From an uncultured Leptolyngbyaceae cyanobacterium (GTDB lineage: Bacteria > Cyanobacteriota > Cyanobacteriia > Leptolyngbyales > Leptolyngbyaceae): DNA of 55,491 nt. Numbering within the stretch: position 1 is the stretch's first letter; each line of letters starts with the position of its first letter. The stretch is taken from NCBI GenBank assembly GCA_938023035.1, contig CALIDI010000036.1, positions 1 through 55,491 on the forward strand, written 5' to 3'. The translations under genes were made by a program, and so were the position numbers. The notes under the pieces were generated by a model that saw nothing but the letters and a program-made list of their open reading frames with translations, made no database searches and was not told the DNA's origin. Below, in pieces: positions 47,030-55,491 of this stretch.

Positions 47030-49393
47030 ATGCGACTGCTCTGGCATCCTGCTCGGCTACTCACCCAGAGTCGCTTTTTGAGTAAATCTGTTTCTCGTAG
47101 GTTGCTACAAGCGCAGTTTGCTTTTTGGCTGGCGCTTATTTTATTGACGGCAGCATTAGGGCATCGTTTTTATAACGCTCCTCGCCTAGATGTCGGTAAG
47201 GAATCACCCCAAACCCTCTATGCACCTGAGAGTGTCGTTGTAGAAGACGTTCGGGCGACTGAAGAAAAGCGGAAGTTAGCTCGTAAGGATGCGACCTCTA
47301 TTTGGATTGCGAACCCTGAAACGAATGAGACGGTGCTGCAAAAATTGAGAGAGTTACTCAATCAGGGCAGTCAGATTCGTCAGATCACCGCTGATTTTCC
47401 CTTCGCGAATACTAGTTTGCTATCGACGACTTCCCAAATTTATCTGCGACAGGCTCCGAATGAAGAGTGGCATAAGATACAGCGCATCGCGACTTTAGGC
47501 GATGCAATCCTGTCAAGACAATCCCCCGATAATGACCTGACACCGGAACAGCAGCGGATATTGTCAGAGCTGGCAAATTATCGCCGAACGGAGGGTTTGA
47601 CCAAGCTATACGCCCTTTTGCAGGTTGTTTCTCAGGCTCGACAAAACTATGAGCTGGCTGTCAGTGCCCCTCTTGTGTTGGAAGGTGATCGCGGAGCGGC
47701 CTTAACCGGAGCCATGCTAAACCTGAGCGATCAAGATTGGCAGCAGATGCAAGTCCGTCTGCAACGGATTACTCAGCGTATGCTTGCCCAGGGCATTACC
47801 CCTGGGTTAGATCGAGATGCCCTGGAGCATGCCATTCGCCTGAATGTGAGGGATGAGGTGCCCAGAACCGTCGAGCCACTGGCAACTCAGCTTTTGGCCG
47901 CTGTCCTACAACCAAACCTGATGCGCGACGAGGAAAAGAGCCGCCAAGCGGCAGACAAAGCAGCCCAGCAAATTCCGCCTGTGACAGTAACGGTTCGTCG
48001 GGGGGAACCAATTATTCGAAGTGGGCAAGTCATCGGTTCCGGTGAATTTGCCCTGCTTGACCACTTTGGTATGAGTCGGCGTGGCATTGACTGGCCAGGG
48101 CTAGCTGGGTTGGGTGGGCTGGTCGGTGCGGCGATTGGGGCCTACGCCGTTGTCGTCTGGCGATTTCGTCTACCCCAACGTCAGCGGGATCAAGTGCTGT
48201 TGGTGCTGTTAGCCCTGAGTACCCCTATGGCAATGCTACTCCGGTTGCCTCCAACGAATCTACCTGCTGTTGGTCTGCTGGTGGGTACTTTCTATGGGGC
48301 ACCCTTGGGAATTGCAGTGCCACTGCTGTTGGCTATTCTCCTCCCAATTGGCATGACGGTGCCCTGGACTAGCCTGGTCTCTAGTGCCCTCGCGGGAATT
48401 CTCTGTGGCTTTTTGGGCAGTCGCGTGCGATCGCGGGAAGAGTTAGCATGGCTAGGAGCGACTGCCGCGATTTTGCAAGGCGTTGTCTATCTGGTGCTGA
48501 ATTTGCTGGCAAGTGAAGAGTTGAGCAAACTCCCGGCTAATGCCGCCATGCACAGCCTGATGGGGTTAGCCTGGTGCATTGTGGCGATCGGCATCAGCCC
48601 CTACCTGGAGCAAGTGTTTGACCTTGCTACCACGATTCGGCTAGTGGAATTGGCAAACCCCAATTGCCGCCTGCTCAAGCGTCTGGTTTCAGAAGCTCCG
48701 GGTACCTTTCAGCACACCTTGTTTGTGGCAACCCTGGCCGAAGCAGCTGCTCGGGCACTGGGCTGCAATGTTGAGCTGGTAAGAACTGGAACCCTGTACC
48801 ACGACATTGGCAAAATGCATGACCCCCAGGGCTTCATTGAAAACCAAATGGGTGGCGTTAACAAGCATGACGAAATGGATGACCCCTGGAAAAGTGCAGA
48901 GATCATTAAAAAGCACGTGACCGAGGGGTTAGTGATGGCGCGCAAATGTCGGCTTCCCAGTGCGGTGCAGGCCTTTATCCCAGAGCATCAAGGGACGATG
49001 CTAATCGCCTACTTCTATCACCAAGCTCAACAAAGGGTGGCACAAAATCCACAGCATTTAAACCTGCCGCCCCTGCGGGAAGCCGATTTCCGCTATGACG
49101 GCCCCGCTCCGCGAACGCGGGAAACAGGTATTGTAATGTTGGCAGACTCCTGCGAGGCCGCGCTGCGATCGCTCAAAGATGGCACCTATGATGAAGCCAT
49201 GAACATGATTAACAAAATCTTGAAAGCCCGTTGGCAGGATGATCAACTGGTCAACTCTGGCTTAACCCGCCAGGATTTGTCAAAGATCGCGACTATTTTT
49301 GTCGATGTTTGGCAACAGTTTAACCACCGCCGGATTGCTTATCCCAAGCTGGCAACCGTACCCAAGCCAGCAGTGGGTGAACCGGTTCGATAG
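47030..49393 (+). CDS. 7TM receptor with HD phosphohydrolase domain (PgpH type)
   Basis: From ATG 47030 the product has 787 residues. A first membrane helix (AQFAFWLALILLTAALGHRF) precedes a large extracytoplasmic 7TMR-HDED domain (about 60-300, APESVVVEDVRATEEKRKLA). Seven hydrophobic segments follow (about 315-500), then a cytoplasmic HD domain with FQHTLFVATLAEAAARALG, LYHDIGKM and PEHQGTMLIAYFYHQA. PgpH of Listeria, with this architecture, hydrolyses cyclic di-AMP. The same activity is likely here but not proven. It may set second-messenger level in response to the envelope. The next gene starts 32 bp later and may be co-transcribed. Confidence 0.93.
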   Translation: MRLLWHPARLLTQSRFLSKSVSRRLLQAQFAFWLALILLTAALGHRFYNAPRLDVGKESPQTLYAPESVVVEDVRATEEKRKLARKDATSIWIANPETNETVLQKLRELLNQGSQIRQITADFPFANTSLLSTTSQIYLRQAPNEEWHKIQRIATLGDAILSRQSPDNDLTPEQQRILSELANYRRTEGLTKLYALLQVVSQARQNYELAVSAPLVLEGDRGAALTGAMLNLSDQDWQQMQVRLQRITQRMLAQGITPGLDRDALEHAIRLNVRDEVPRTVEPLATQLLAAVLQPNLMRDEEKSRQAADKAAQQIPPVTVTVRRGEPIIRSGQVIGSGEFALLDHFGMSRRGIDWPGLAGLGGLVGAAIGAYAVVVWRFRLPQRQRDQVLLVLLALSTPMAMLLRLPPTNLPAVGLLVGTFYGAPLGIAVPLLLAILLPIGMTVPWTSLVSSALAGILCGFLGSRVRSREELAWLGATAAILQGVVYLVLNLLASEELSKLPANAAMHSLMGLAWCIVAIGISPYLEQVFDLATTIRLVELANPNCRLLKRLVSEAPGTFQHTLFVATLAEAAARALGCNVELVRTGTLYHDIGKMHDPQGFIENQMGGVNKHDEMDDPWKSAEIIKKHVTEGLVMARKCRLPSAVQAFIPEHQGTMLIAYFYHQAQQRVAQNPQHLNLPPLREADFRYDGPAPRTRETGIVMLADSCEAALRSLKDGTYDEAMNMINKILKARWQDDQLVNSGLTRQDLSKIATIFVDVWQQFNHRRIAYPKLATVPKPAVGEPVR

Positions 49394-49425
49394 AATAGAA
49401 GGAATATGTTACAAATTGTTGCGTC

Positions 49426-50190
49426 ATGAAGCTCACTCGGATTGACCTGAATAGCTGGATCTTTTACTTCGCTGACAAGACCATTCTGGTCGATCCTTGG
49501 CTGGTTGACCCTTTGGTTGTGGGTGCTCCCTGGCTATTTAAGGCTTACCATACGGTTCCTCCCATTTACACCCCCACATCCCTGCCTTCCGTCGATTTGA
49601 TTTTGCTTTCCCAGGGGTTGGATGACCACTGCCATCAACCGACGCTAAAGCAGCTTGACCGAGCCATTCCTGTTGTTGCCTCTGCAACTGCTGCTAAAAC
49701 AGTGCGCAGACTCGGCTACACCCGGGTAACCGAACTGGCCCCCTGGCAAACATTTCATCTTGATGCGTTGCAAATTACCGCTGTGCGGGGTGCTGAAATT
49801 CAGCCAGGTCAGGTAGAAAACGGTTACTATTTGATTGATGCAGGTCGCTCCATTCGTCTCTACTATGAACCCCACCAAGCAGCCGCTGCCGAGGTGAAAG
49901 CAAGATTGGGTGGGGTCACGGTTGCGATCGCGCCCATTGTGGGCCAAATTTTTCCCCTCCTGGGGCAGGTGATTATGGGGCCAGAGCAGGCGCTCCAACT
50001 GGCGCAGATTGTGCAGCCGCGCTACTATGTGCCGACCACACTGGGCGATATCCAGGCCACTGGCCTACTACCCGGATTGATTAAAACGGTTGGCAGTATC
50101 CCAGAGTTTCGCGATCGCCTGCTGGCTTCCGGCCTAGAAACGCAATTGCTACTGCCTGCCCCTGGTGAGACCCTAGAAATTGCTGCCTAA
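49426..50190 (+). CDS. Metallo-beta-lactamase-fold protein lacking the HxH metal motif
   Basis: A 254-residue protein with the beta-lactamase fold: opening strands WIFYFADKTILVDPWLVDP, then VDLILLSQGLDDHCHQPTLK, which occupies the position of HxHxDH. Here the first two histidines are Ser and Gly (SQGLDDHCH), although DH is kept. It continues with VVASATAAKTVRRLG and ends VPTTLGDIQATGLL. Members of this UlaG-like branch in photosynthetic organisms often keep only part of the metal site. It may be a hydrolase with one metal or a binding protein. It follows the 7TM-HD gene after 32 bp on the same strand. Confidence 0.85.
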   Translation: MKLTRIDLNSWIFYFADKTILVDPWLVDPLVVGAPWLFKAYHTVPPIYTPTSLPSVDLILLSQGLDDHCHQPTLKQLDRAIPVVASATAAKTVRRLGYTRVTELAPWQTFHLDALQITAVRGAEIQPGQVENGYYLIDAGRSIRLYYEPHQAAAAEVKARLGGVTVAIAPIVGQIFPLLGQVIMGPEQALQLAQIVQPRYYVPTTLGDIQATGLLPGLIKTVGSIPEFRDRLLASGLETQLLLPAPGETLEIAA

Positions 50191-50502
50191 AGGCATTGCA
50201 AAATACCCCACAAGACCCGTTTGCGAAACCTGCCCAAAGGACAGATGCCGCCAAAGCATAGCTTAGTGTTCTCTAGGCCTCTGTAGTAAAGTTCCTAGCT
50301 TCGCAGATAATTCAATCTCCACACGATGCTAAGGCAAGACCCCAAACGGTTAAAAAACCGCTACGCTGATTGTCCCGTAGGCGGCTTTCGTGGCGCTCAC
50401 CACATCGAGGGACCCCAAACGGTTAAAAAACCGCTACGCTGATTGTCCCCCAGCCCTGTAGGATGGATAACTGTAAAGAAAATCTAAAATTCTCTCAGTC
50501 CT
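50191..50502. other. Intergenic region before sat
   Basis: It is dominated by the 39-bp direct-repeat pair. TAGGAT at 50459-50464 is a possible -10 for sat, but no -35 at suitable spacing was found. Confidence 0.5.
50338..50449. repeat. Identical 39-bp direct repeats separated by 34 bp
   Basis: The unit starts GACCCCAAACGGTTAAAAAA and ends CTACGCTGATTGTCCC. It occurs at 50338-50376 and 50411-50449 without a mismatch. Each has an internal stem (CGGTT / AACCG). The 34-bp unique sequence between starts GTAGGCGGCTTTCG. Repeat and spacer sizes are CRISPR-like, but there are only two units and no cas gene in the window. Confidence 0.85.
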
Positions 50503-51687
50503 ATGAGTCATCCCGATAGCATCGCGCCCCATGGTGGCACATTGATTCAACGGATCGCATCCCCTCAGCAGCGTGAAGAATTCCTCAGCAAGGCGGACTT
50601 CTTACCACGCGTACCGTTGGATGCACGAGCCGTATCGGACTTGGAGATGATTGCGATCGGGGGGTTTAGTCCCCTAACCGGGTTTATGGAGCAGGCGGAC
50701 TATCACCGCGTCGTCAACGAAATGCATCTGGTCAATGGGTTACCTTGGTCGATTCCAGTGACTCTGTCCGTCACAGAAGCCATTGCCGAGCCTCTGCAAA
50801 TCGGCAGCCTAGTGCGGTTAGATAACCCGACTGGTCAATTCATCGGTGTGTTGGAGTTGACCCAAAAATACACCTACGACAAACGCCACGAGGCTCTAAT
50901 GGTGTATCGCACCAACGAGGAAAAGCATCCTGGGGTCGCCGTTGTTTATAACCAGGGCAATATCAACTTGGCAGGCCCAATCTGGCTGCTACAACGGGAG
51001 GCAGATCCTCGCTTTCCTACCTACCAGATTGACCCAGCGGAATCCCGCGCGCTCTTTCGTGACAAGGGTTGGAAAACGATTGTCGGTTTCCAAACGCGTA
51101 ACCCCATTCACCGCGCCCATGAGTACATCATCAAATGCGCCATGGAGATAGTTGATGGTTTATTTTTGCACCCCCTAGTGGGGGCCACCAAAGAAGATGA
51201 CATCCCCGCCGATGTCCGCATGCGCTGCTATGAAATTATGCTAGAGCATTACTTTCCCCATGAACGGGTGATTTTGGCAATCAACCCGGCAGCGATGCGT
51301 TATGCTGGCCCCCGTGAGGCGATTTTCCATGCGCTGGTGCGTAAAAATTATGGCTGTACTCACTTCATCGTGGGGCGAGACCATGCCGGTGTCGGTGACT
51401 ATTACGGCACCTATGACGCTCAACATATTTTTGATGAGTTTAGTCCTGGGGAATTGGGCATTACCCCCCTCAAATTTGAACATGCCTTCTACTGCTTACG
51501 CACCAAGCAAATGGCGACGACAAAAACCAGCCCCAGCACTCGCGAAGAACGAGTGCATCTATCTGGGACGAAGGTGCGAGAAATGTTGCGTCGGGGAGAG
51601 ACTCCGCCCCCAGAGTTTTCTCGCCCAGAGGTGGCCCGTGAGTTAGCCCAAGCCATGAGGATAACGGAGCCATCTTACGAAATCTAG
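50503..51687 (+). CDS. sat: Sulfate adenylyltransferase (ATP sulfurylase)
   Basis: A 394-residue enzyme that makes adenosine 5'-phosphosulfate from ATP and sulfate, the first step of sulfate assimilation. Visible signatures are [17 protein letters not shown] in the N-terminal domain, the active site [12 protein letters not shown], the [17 protein letters not shown] segment and [17 protein letters not shown]. It is the homo-oligomeric single-chain form without an APS kinase domain, the usual type in cyanobacteria. It is read alone; the 39-bp repeat pair lies just before it. Confidence 0.98.
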   Translation: MSHPDSIAPHGGTLIQRIASPQQREEFLSKADFLPRVPLDARAVSDLEMIAIGGFSPLTGFMEQADYHRVVNEMHLVNGLPWSIPVTLSVTEAIAEPLQIGSLVRLDNPTGQFIGVLELTQKYTYDKRHEALMVYRTNEEKHPGVAVVYNQGNINLAGPIWLLQREADPRFPTYQIDPAESRALFRDKGWKTIVGFQTRNPIHRAHEYIIKCAMEIVDGLFLHPLVGATKEDDIPADVRMRCYEIMLEHYFPHERVILAINPAAMRYAGPREAIFHALVRKNYGCTHFIVGRDHAGVGDYYGTYDAQHIFDEFSPGELGITPLKFEHAFYCLRTKQMATTKTSPSTREERVHLSGTKVREMLRRGETPPPEFSRPEVARELAQAMRITEPSYEI

Positions 51688-52315
51688 CGTTTGCTTCAAT
51701 TCCCGACTTGAATCAAGCGACATTTCCATTCCATAGCGAGTATTTGTGCCCGTGTGCTTGTCCGGTAGCGCTGACAATACTGGGCGAAAAGTACCCACGG
51801 TTTGGGCAGCCATCCCTGCTTTATCAACAGGTTTGGCTGTTTTGGTTCATTCAGACGTCCATATGATGCCGACATGCCAGGAGTTTCAACAACTTTCTCC
51901 TAAAATGAAAATGACCGACCCTACAGAAACCAGAATTCTCGACGTGCCCAGTGGTATAAATGAGGAACCTCTAGCCAGAAATATCTAAAAAATCGTGACG
52001 TGAGCGAGGGGCCGTGACATTTGTGTCCCAATCAACTCAGCCGATACCGCTGACTTATACCCTTGGTTCCTTGAGAGCTAAACTTCCCTCGCGAGAAAAA
52101 CCTTTCACACAATCTGCGATGCTCACGGTTCCGCTCAAGCCAATCAACCCTACATCCGTATCATTCCGGAGCGGTGCTTCTAATAGGAGTAATATTTTCT
52201 AACTAAAGTTTTAAAAGCATACTAGACTGAGGTTCAGAATCATAATAAGATTCACATTTGATTACGGGTCATTCGGATCGCAGTCATATCATTTGATTAC
52301 CTGAGGCAAAAAATC
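51688..52315. other. Intergenic region upstream of mreB
   Basis: Two short forward frames with non-ATG starts (51746-51988 and 52014-52202) have no ribosome-binding site or recognisable product, and I do not call them. The AT-rich end (52200-52310) probably holds the mreBCD promoter. Confidence 0.55.
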
Positions 52316-53353
52316 GTGGGCTTATTTAATCGGTTCCATCTTTCCCGCGACATGGGAATTGACCTGGGCACAGCTAATACCCTGGTTTATGTTTCGGGCA
52401 AGGGTATTGTATTGCAAGAGCCTTCTGTTGTGGCGATTGACCAGGATGAAAAAGTGCCCCTAGCTGTTGGCGAAGATGCCAAGCGTATGCTGGGGCGTAC
52501 TCCAGGTAATGTTGTGGCTTTGCGACCCTTGAGAGATGGCGTGATTGCTGACTTCGACACAGCAGAGCTGATGCTCAAAAAGTTTATCTCGCGGGTGAAT
52601 GATGGCAAGACTCTGGTTTCACCGCGAGTGGTGATTGGTATTCCCAGTGGCGTTACGGGAGTTGAGCGGCGTGCGGTAATGGATGCAGCTTCCCAGGCGG
52701 GTGCGCGAGATGTCTATCTGATTGATGAACCTGTCGCTGCTGCAATTGGCGCTGGTTTGCCGGTCGCCGAACCGACTGGCAACATGATTATTGATATTGG
52801 TGGTGGTACCACGGAAGTGGCTGTGTTGAGCTTGCAAGGAACGGTATTGAGTGAGTCTGTGCGAGTGGCGGGTGATGAATTGAGTGATGCCATTATCCAA
52901 TACATGAAGAAGGTTCATAACCTGGTTATTGGTGAACGCACTGCTGAAGATATTAAAATTACTGTTGGGTCTGCCTACCCAGTGGATGACAATGCCACGA
53001 TGGAAGTGCGCGGTTTGCATTTGTTGTCTGGCTTACCTCGAACTGTAACGGTGAAGAGTGCAGAAATTCGCGAGAGTATGGCAGAGCCTCTGGCCGTAAT
53101 TGTGGATGCGGTGAAGCGTACCCTTGAGCGGACTCCCCCTGAGCTGGCGGCTGATATCATTGATCGGGGGATTATGTTGGCCGGCGGTGGTGCTTTGCTG
53201 AAGGGTCTGGATACATTAATCAGCCATGAAACTGGCATTGTTGTGCATGTGGCTGCCGATCCATTGAGCTGTGTTGTTTTGGGTACAGGTCGGGTTCTGG
53301 AAAACTTTAAGCAACTGGAGCGCGTCTTCAGTGGGCGATCGCGCAATTTCTAG
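52316..53353 (+). CDS. mreB: Rod-shape actin-like protein MreB
   Basis: A 345-residue bacterial actin. The GTG at 52316 is chosen because it gives the conserved lead [21 protein letters not shown]; an ATG at 52352 would remove the membrane-touching N-terminus. Nucleotide-site motifs are [18 protein letters not shown] (phosphate 1), [33 protein letters not shown] (phosphate 2) and [13 protein letters not shown] (adenosine). MreB forms membrane-bound filaments that direct cell-wall synthesis with MreC and MreD, which follow on the same strand. Confidence 0.98.
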   Translation: MGLFNRFHLSRDMGIDLGTANTLVYVSGKGIVLQEPSVVAIDQDEKVPLAVGEDAKRMLGRTPGNVVALRPLRDGVIADFDTAELMLKKFISRVNDGKTLVSPRVVIGIPSGVTGVERRAVMDAASQAGARDVYLIDEPVAAAIGAGLPVAEPTGNMIIDIGGGTTEVAVLSLQGTVLSESVRVAGDELSDAIIQYMKKVHNLVIGERTAEDIKITVGSAYPVDDNATMEVRGLHLLSGLPRTVTVKSAEIRESMAEPLAVIVDAVKRTLERTPPELAADIIDRGIMLAGGGALLKGLDTLISHETGIVVHVAADPLSCVVLGTGRVLENFKQLERVFSGRSRNF

Positions 53354-53496
53354 AAATCCTGTGTGGGAACCACAGGTTGAAGTCGAGCTTGTCAGTGATT
53401 TCTCTAGACAAGCGATTAATTTTGATTGCTACTATCAGTAAGGAATGGCCTGCTCAGTCTTCCTGTTTACTCTTCCTGATATAGGGTGACTTTTTA

Positions 53497-54291
53497 ATGT
53501 ATTCCCTACGCCGCTGGTGGGATCGACATCGAACCTTTTTAGTGCTGGCTAGTCTGGCACTAGGTACTGGAGTTTTTCTGCAACAGACTGGTGGCGGTAT
53601 TATCTACGAAGTGTATCGACTTTTGGCGCAACCATTTCATGCAGGTTCGCGATCGGATTTGGTTTTACAAGATGCCCGCTTGCAAGAGTATCAGCAGCGC
53701 CTGGAAGAATTAGAAAGTCAGAATCAGCAACTGAAAGAGTTGTTAGAGTTTAAGGGCAAGATTCCTAAGCAAGGAATTACCGCCCAAGTGATTGGCAGAA
53801 GTGCGGATCATTGGTGGCAGCAGTTGCTATTAGGGCGAGGCCGGTCTGATGGAGTCCAGGTTGGGGATGTGGTGATGGCTCCAGGGGGACTGGTCGGTCG
53901 AGTTTTTGAGGTCACTCAGGGGACTTCGCGAGTGCTGTTGTTGAGTGATCCTTCTAGTCGGGTTGGCGTGACGATTAGCCGCAGTCGCTTTATGGGCTAT
54001 ATGCGAGGCACATCAGCAAACCGGGCGGTGATGGAGTTTTTTGATAAGGTTCCCGATGTGCAACGCGGCGATATGATCGTAACTTCAGGGTTTAGTTGCC
54101 TTTTTCCGGCAGGCTTACCGATTGGTCGAGTCGAGTCTGTGGATCTGAGTAAAAGCCCAGCTCCAGAGGCAGTGATTACTCTCTCATCACCAGTGAGTTC
54201 TTTGGAGTGGGCGATGATTTACCCGCGCAGTCAGTCTCAGTCGTCAGAGGCTTCCTGTGATGCGACGGTTTCTCCGCGATCGCCAGGCTAA
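53497..54291 (+). CDS. mreC: Rod-shape protein MreC
   Basis: A 264-residue protein with one N-terminal membrane helix (FLVLASLALGTGVFLQQTGG), a coiled coil (about 67-90, LQEYQQRLEELESQNQQLKE) and a C-terminal beta-barrel domain with conserved features (DGVQVGDVVMAPGGLVGRV, SRVLLLSDPSSRVGVTISRS, QRGDMIVTSGFSCLFPAGL). MreC links MreB filaments inside the cell to wall enzymes outside. It starts 143 bp after mreB and is probably in the same operon. The length is standard. Confidence 0.96.
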   Translation: MYSLRRWWDRHRTFLVLASLALGTGVFLQQTGGGIIYEVYRLLAQPFHAGSRSDLVLQDARLQEYQQRLEELESQNQQLKELLEFKGKIPKQGITAQVIGRSADHWWQQLLLGRGRSDGVQVGDVVMAPGGLVGRVFEVTQGTSRVLLLSDPSSRVGVTISRSRFMGYMRGTSANRAVMEFFDKVPDVQRGDMIVTSGFSCLFPAGLPIGRVESVDLSKSPAPEAVITLSSPVSSLEWAMIYPRSQSQSSEASCDATVSPRSPG

Positions 54292-54422
54292 GGAGGTTTC
54301 TAGCAAACCAGCGAATGATGGTTTATTTCACTTGGGGCGATCTGATAAAAGTAACACTGTGAACTGACCTTCTTTCCAGGCAATGATTCCACCAAGGTTT
54401 TAAGGAAGTTTATCTGGCAGCG

Positions 54423-54989
54423 ATGAAAAGTGACTTTGCTAACAGCACCCTGAGAAAAAAAATATTCACTCCAACGGTATTAAATGGTTTGGTGACTGCT
54501 GGCTCAGTTCTGTTGTGTCTGCTGATTCTTCCAACTCGGCTGCCAGGTATGGAGTTGGCTGGAATTGGGCCAAACTGGTTGCTGATTTGGGTTGTGGTTT
54601 GGAGTGTCAAGCGATCGCCCCTACAGGCCGCTCTAGCGGGCGTTACCCTGGGGCTGATTCAGGATGGCATGACCTCTGCTCACCCTACTCATGTTTTTAG
54701 TCTCGCTTTGGCAGGTGTCTTAACGGCTCTGATTCGCAAAGAGCGCTACCTCCAGGAAGACTTCATCTCGATCGCCCTCATCACCTTTGGCATGGCTGTC
54801 ATCGCTGAAACAGTCACGGCCATTCAATATAGCCTGCTGGCCAATCGGGAGCGCTCCCTGGTTGAGATCTGGAGCTATCACCAGTTGATTGCCCTTAGCT
54901 CTGCCATTCTCAGTAGCCTCTGGGCACCAGTTGTTTACTTTCCCCTCAATCGTTGGTGGCAGTATATCAATAACCAACAACTTTCCTGA
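54423..54989 (+). CDS. mreD: Rod-shape protein MreD
   Basis: A 188-residue inner-membrane protein with about five hydrophobic segments (VTAGSVLLCLLILPTRLPG, NWLLIWVVVWSV, AALAGVTLGLIQDGM, VFSLALAGVLTALI and ISIALITFGMAVIAETVTA). The fold and the position as third gene of mreBCD identify it, although MreD sequence is weakly conserved. The motif LGLIQDGM fits the family segment (G...GL..D). It starts 131 bp after mreC with no terminator between. Confidence 0.92.
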   Translation: MKSDFANSTLRKKIFTPTVLNGLVTAGSVLLCLLILPTRLPGMELAGIGPNWLLIWVVVWSVKRSPLQAALAGVTLGLIQDGMTSAHPTHVFSLALAGVLTALIRKERYLQEDFISIALITFGMAVIAETVTAIQYSLLANRERSLVEIWSYHQLIALSSAILSSLWAPVVYFPLNRWWQYINNQQLS

Positions 54990-55491
54990 TTTGAGAAGGC
55001 GACCAATCCCATTTTGAGCCGATTTCCCTCAGTTCTCTTTAAGCGAAGGAAGATTGTAGAGTGGTTGGCGATGCATCGCTTTACCCTGGGCACAGTCTAA
55101 AGGGTCAATTTGCAGCATTTCTCTGTTCGTCGCATTGCCTGTAATAGGATCGCTTCACTAGGTGCCTTCAATCTATTAGCACCAACTCCATCCGTCGCGA
55201 CCGTAACGGTATCACCTTTATTCAGTCCACCCTGACTTCTAGTGGACGAAGGCATCAGTCTGGCTACCCTCACCCCAACCCCTCTCCCAGAGCGGGAAAG
55301 GGGGCTTAAACCCTTTCCTGAGTCGATTACTCCGATTGCAACTGGGGCTGATTTTTTCTCAGAGCAGGAGAGGGGCTTTGAGCTGTTTCCCGCTTTGCCC
55401 TGATGGGAGCAGGGGCATAGCCCTGGCGGGCATTCAAGCAAGGGCTATGCGGATGGCTGAGGCTAGTCCAGAAATTTCTGCCATTTGAGTC
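54990..55491. other. Right-edge intergenic region
   Basis: It contains a G/C-rich inverted repeat tract (CCCCAACCCCTCTCCCAGAG, then GGAGAGGGGCTTTGAG, about 55270-55375) of the kind found in many cyanobacterial spacers. The frame on the minus strand that crosses it (55097-55441) is created by this tract and reads like its usual false translation (LSRSGRGVGVRV). No gene is supported up to the window edge. Confidence 0.6.

Noticed and set aside
50338-50449. Calling the 39-bp repeats a CRISPR array
   Set aside because: Only two units, no leader or cas gene in view, and the position is the sat promoter region; reported as a repeat and as a finding.
51746-52202. Two forward frames between sat and mreB
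   Set aside because: Non-ATG starts, no ribosome-binding site, no recognisable motif and mixed composition; more likely the mreBCD leader.
55097-55441. 114-codon frame on the minus strand at the right edge
   Set aside because: It runs through a G/C-rich inverted repeat whose usual false translation is LSRSGRGVGVRV; there is no ribosome-binding site and no family.

Overview
The window is chromosomal DNA of a cyanobacterium. The evidence is the many copies of the HIP1 octamer (GCGATCGC) on both strands and the gene content: a phosphoribulokinase with redox cysteines, a ferredoxin-NADP reductase carrying a phycobilisome-linker domain, a pentapeptide-repeat protein, a PEP-CTERM protein, a DUF4347 protein and several multidomain Ser/Thr kinases. 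The style (large kinases, NB-ARC ATPases, many intergenic repeats) suggests a Leptolyngbya/Oscillatoria-like organism, but the genus cannot be fixed from the sequence. No rRNA, tRNA, complete insertion sequence or cas gene was found.

Layout. 0-6.1 kb: end of an unknown gene, a MATE exporter, a membrane protein made of two similar halves, cytochrome b561 and clpC. 6.5-20.5 kb is the accessory heart of the window: an Xre/NB-ARC ATPase next to a kinase fused to a periplasmic-type ligand-binding domain, a PEP-CTERM trypsin-like protease, an NfeD-like protein, an intact Ser/Thr kinase with duplicated membrane modules, a broken second kinase, a membrane-protein gene interrupted by a 124-bp MITE, and a lipoprotein joining a solute-binding domain to a VWA domain. 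21-27.4 kb: exported pentapeptide-repeat protein, lipoprotein, a 1034-residue DUF4347/FG-GAP surface protein and a GlsB-like membrane protein. 27.5-31.2 kb: a repeat protein and prk, divergent from petH. 31.2-33.3 kb holds over 2 kb with no convincing long gene, only repeats. 33.3-38.4 kb: a glycosyltransferase, a second NB-ARC ATPase with a VMAP-type N-terminus, a small membrane protein and a frameshifted ferritin-like gene. 38.8-55.5 kb is mostly housekeeping: a MoxR ATPase, ribF, an ABC exporter, hisF, a peptidoglycan-binding protein, an ADP-ribosylglycohydrolase-like protein, a 7TM-HD phosphodiesterase, a metallo-beta-lactamase-fold protein, sat and mreBCD.

How the genes work together. 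prk and petH diverge from a 528-bp spacer and link the Calvin cycle to NADPH supply. mreBCD is a cell-shape operon. The 6.5-19.6 kb block looks like an envelope-sensing and signalling region: extracytoplasmic binding domains joined to kinase or VWA modules, plus NLR-like ATPases. It is also where gene decay is clearest: a nonsense codon plus a 5-bp tandem duplication in kinase 2, and a MITE with a 9-bp target duplication. A four-copy palindromic repeat, a second dispersed repeat pair and a 39-bp direct-repeat pair mark the intergenic regions.
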